This document shows, piece after piece, positions 63,690-64,000 of a DNA stretch of 64,000 nt. Position 1 is the stretch's first letter, and the number at the start of each line of letters is the position of its first letter. Under the pieces are notes generated by a model. That model had not been told where the DNA came from. It did not search any database and was given only the letters and a program-made list of their open reading frames with translations. A program made the position numbers and the translations under genes. Source of the DNA: Cyanobacteria bacterium UBA6984 (GTDB lineage: Bacteria > Cyanobacteriota > Vampirovibrionia > Gastranaerophilales > Gastranaerophilaceae); contig DJYG01000037.1 of the NCBI GenBank assembly GCA_002450015.1, positions 21,498-85,497 on the forward strand, given 5' to 3'.

Positions 63690-63757
63690 AATATTTCTTA
63701 ACGTATTGTGCAAAGCATTGCTAAATGTGGCACTATGGTCTTTTGTTAAGAAATATT
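63690..63757. repeat. 68-bp element with 13-bp perfect terminal inverted repeats
   Basis: AATATTTCTTAAC (63690-63702) and GTTAAGAAATATT (63745-63757) are exact inverse copies separated by 42 bp. It lies just upstream of the truncated pilin. It could be the end structure of a small mobile remnant, or a large hairpin or operator; no transposase is nearby and no target-site duplication is obvious. Confidence 0.55.
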
Positions 63758-63841
63758 AATCAAGTTGGAACAAAAAAAGCAATTTTTTTTACAAAATTAA
63801 CTTTATAAAAGTACGAGAGCAAGAGAGGATTTCAAAACAAG

Positions 63842-64000
63842 ATGTCAATGTTATTTTCACAAGTTGCAGCAGACGCTTACAAAACATCTTCTCAAGCTAT
63901 CAACGCTGAAGCTAGAAAAGACGTAAGAGCTAAATCTTTAAAAGGTATTATGAAAGAATCTTTCTTCCACGGTGCTTCTTTTATGGGTTCTAACTTCATC
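63842..64000 (+). CDS. unknown protein, 3' part outside window
   Basis: The open frame runs 53 residues from ATG 63842 to the right edge without a stop (MSMLFSQVAADAYKTSSQAI... ending GSNFI). Codons such as AAC, TTC, ATC and CAC, rare in most genes here but used in gap and the DHH gene, indicate high expression. A GAGAGG sequence lies 13 nt upstream, a long spacing. The family cannot be recognised from the fragment. Confidence 0.6.
   Translation, partial: MSMLFSQVAADAYKTSSQAINAEARKDVRAKSLKGIMKESFFHGASFMGSNFI

Overview
The window is AT-rich (coding DNA dominated by A/T-ending codons, long A/T tracts between genes) and fits a Gram-negative, flagellated member of the non-photosynthetic cyanobacterial sister lineage (Melainabacteria/Vampirovibrionia, most like the gut order Gastranaerophilales). 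The reasons are a Kdo transferase (LPS outer membrane), flagellar rod and stator genes, pilins of the AFTLAETLI type, a SigF-like sigma factor beside a prepilin peptidase, and proteins beginning MGLAASQARLL or carrying VNFG-type N-termini. The lineage call is recall-based inference; no rRNA gene is present to confirm it, and I saw no tRNA gene.

Layout. 1-1 kb: NfnA-like flavoprotein and a small Cys protein (minus). 1-9.4 kb: a plus-strand surface-glycan cluster (nucleotidyltransferase, GT2, tandem Rossmann protein with a Cys/His insert, two GT8, an MptE-like/DUF115 protein, DUF4422, glf, GT2), followed by convergent waaA. 10.7-16 kb: aminotransferase, ACT protein, REC-HD-GYP regulator, AGCS symporter, GT4. 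16-20 kb: a pilin/Xre divergent pair with a three-unit 21-bp operator array, an ECF sigma/anti-sigma pair, and a SigF-like/prepilin peptidase operon. 20-25.7 kb: a very large DHH phosphoesterase, trpR-trpB, and a second pilin/Xre pair. 26-31 kb: response regulator, histidine kinase, flgB-flgC-fliE, rimO. 31-36 kb: an unusual cluster of three modular low-complexity proteins sharing domains, two with an almost identical annexin-like C-terminus. 36-41.7 kb: HigBA-type toxin-antitoxin, zinc-ribbon MscL, a diiron ferritin-like protein, an unknown protein, and hcp. 41.8-51 kb: rarA, solute-binding protein, gyrB, adk, map, motA-motB and an unknown third gene. 51-58 kb: HEAT protein, recN-nadK, trpS with a predicted [4Fe-4S] site, hydrolase, gap, HEAT protein. 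58.7-64 kb: small protein, divergent stand-alone HipA-like kinase, MGLAASQARLL protein, zinc phospholipase C-like protein, a 5'-truncated pilin, and the start of a probably highly expressed gene.

Cross-cutting signals. (i) At several genes without a Shine-Dalgarno sequence, a -10 hexamer ends exactly 6 nt before the start codon (trpR, higB, rarA, a HEAT gene, GT4, waaA), which predicts leaderless mRNAs, while other genes have normal Shine-Dalgarno sites. (ii) Pilin genes are paired divergently with small Xre regulators, each pair with its own inverted-repeat operators. (iii) Motility and surface regulation (two sigma factors, REC-HD-GYP, LuxR-type response regulator, motAB, flgBC-fliE, pilins and their peptidase) are concentrated here. 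(iv) The 31-36 kb modular cluster has no function I can name and is the best candidate for an undescribed system.
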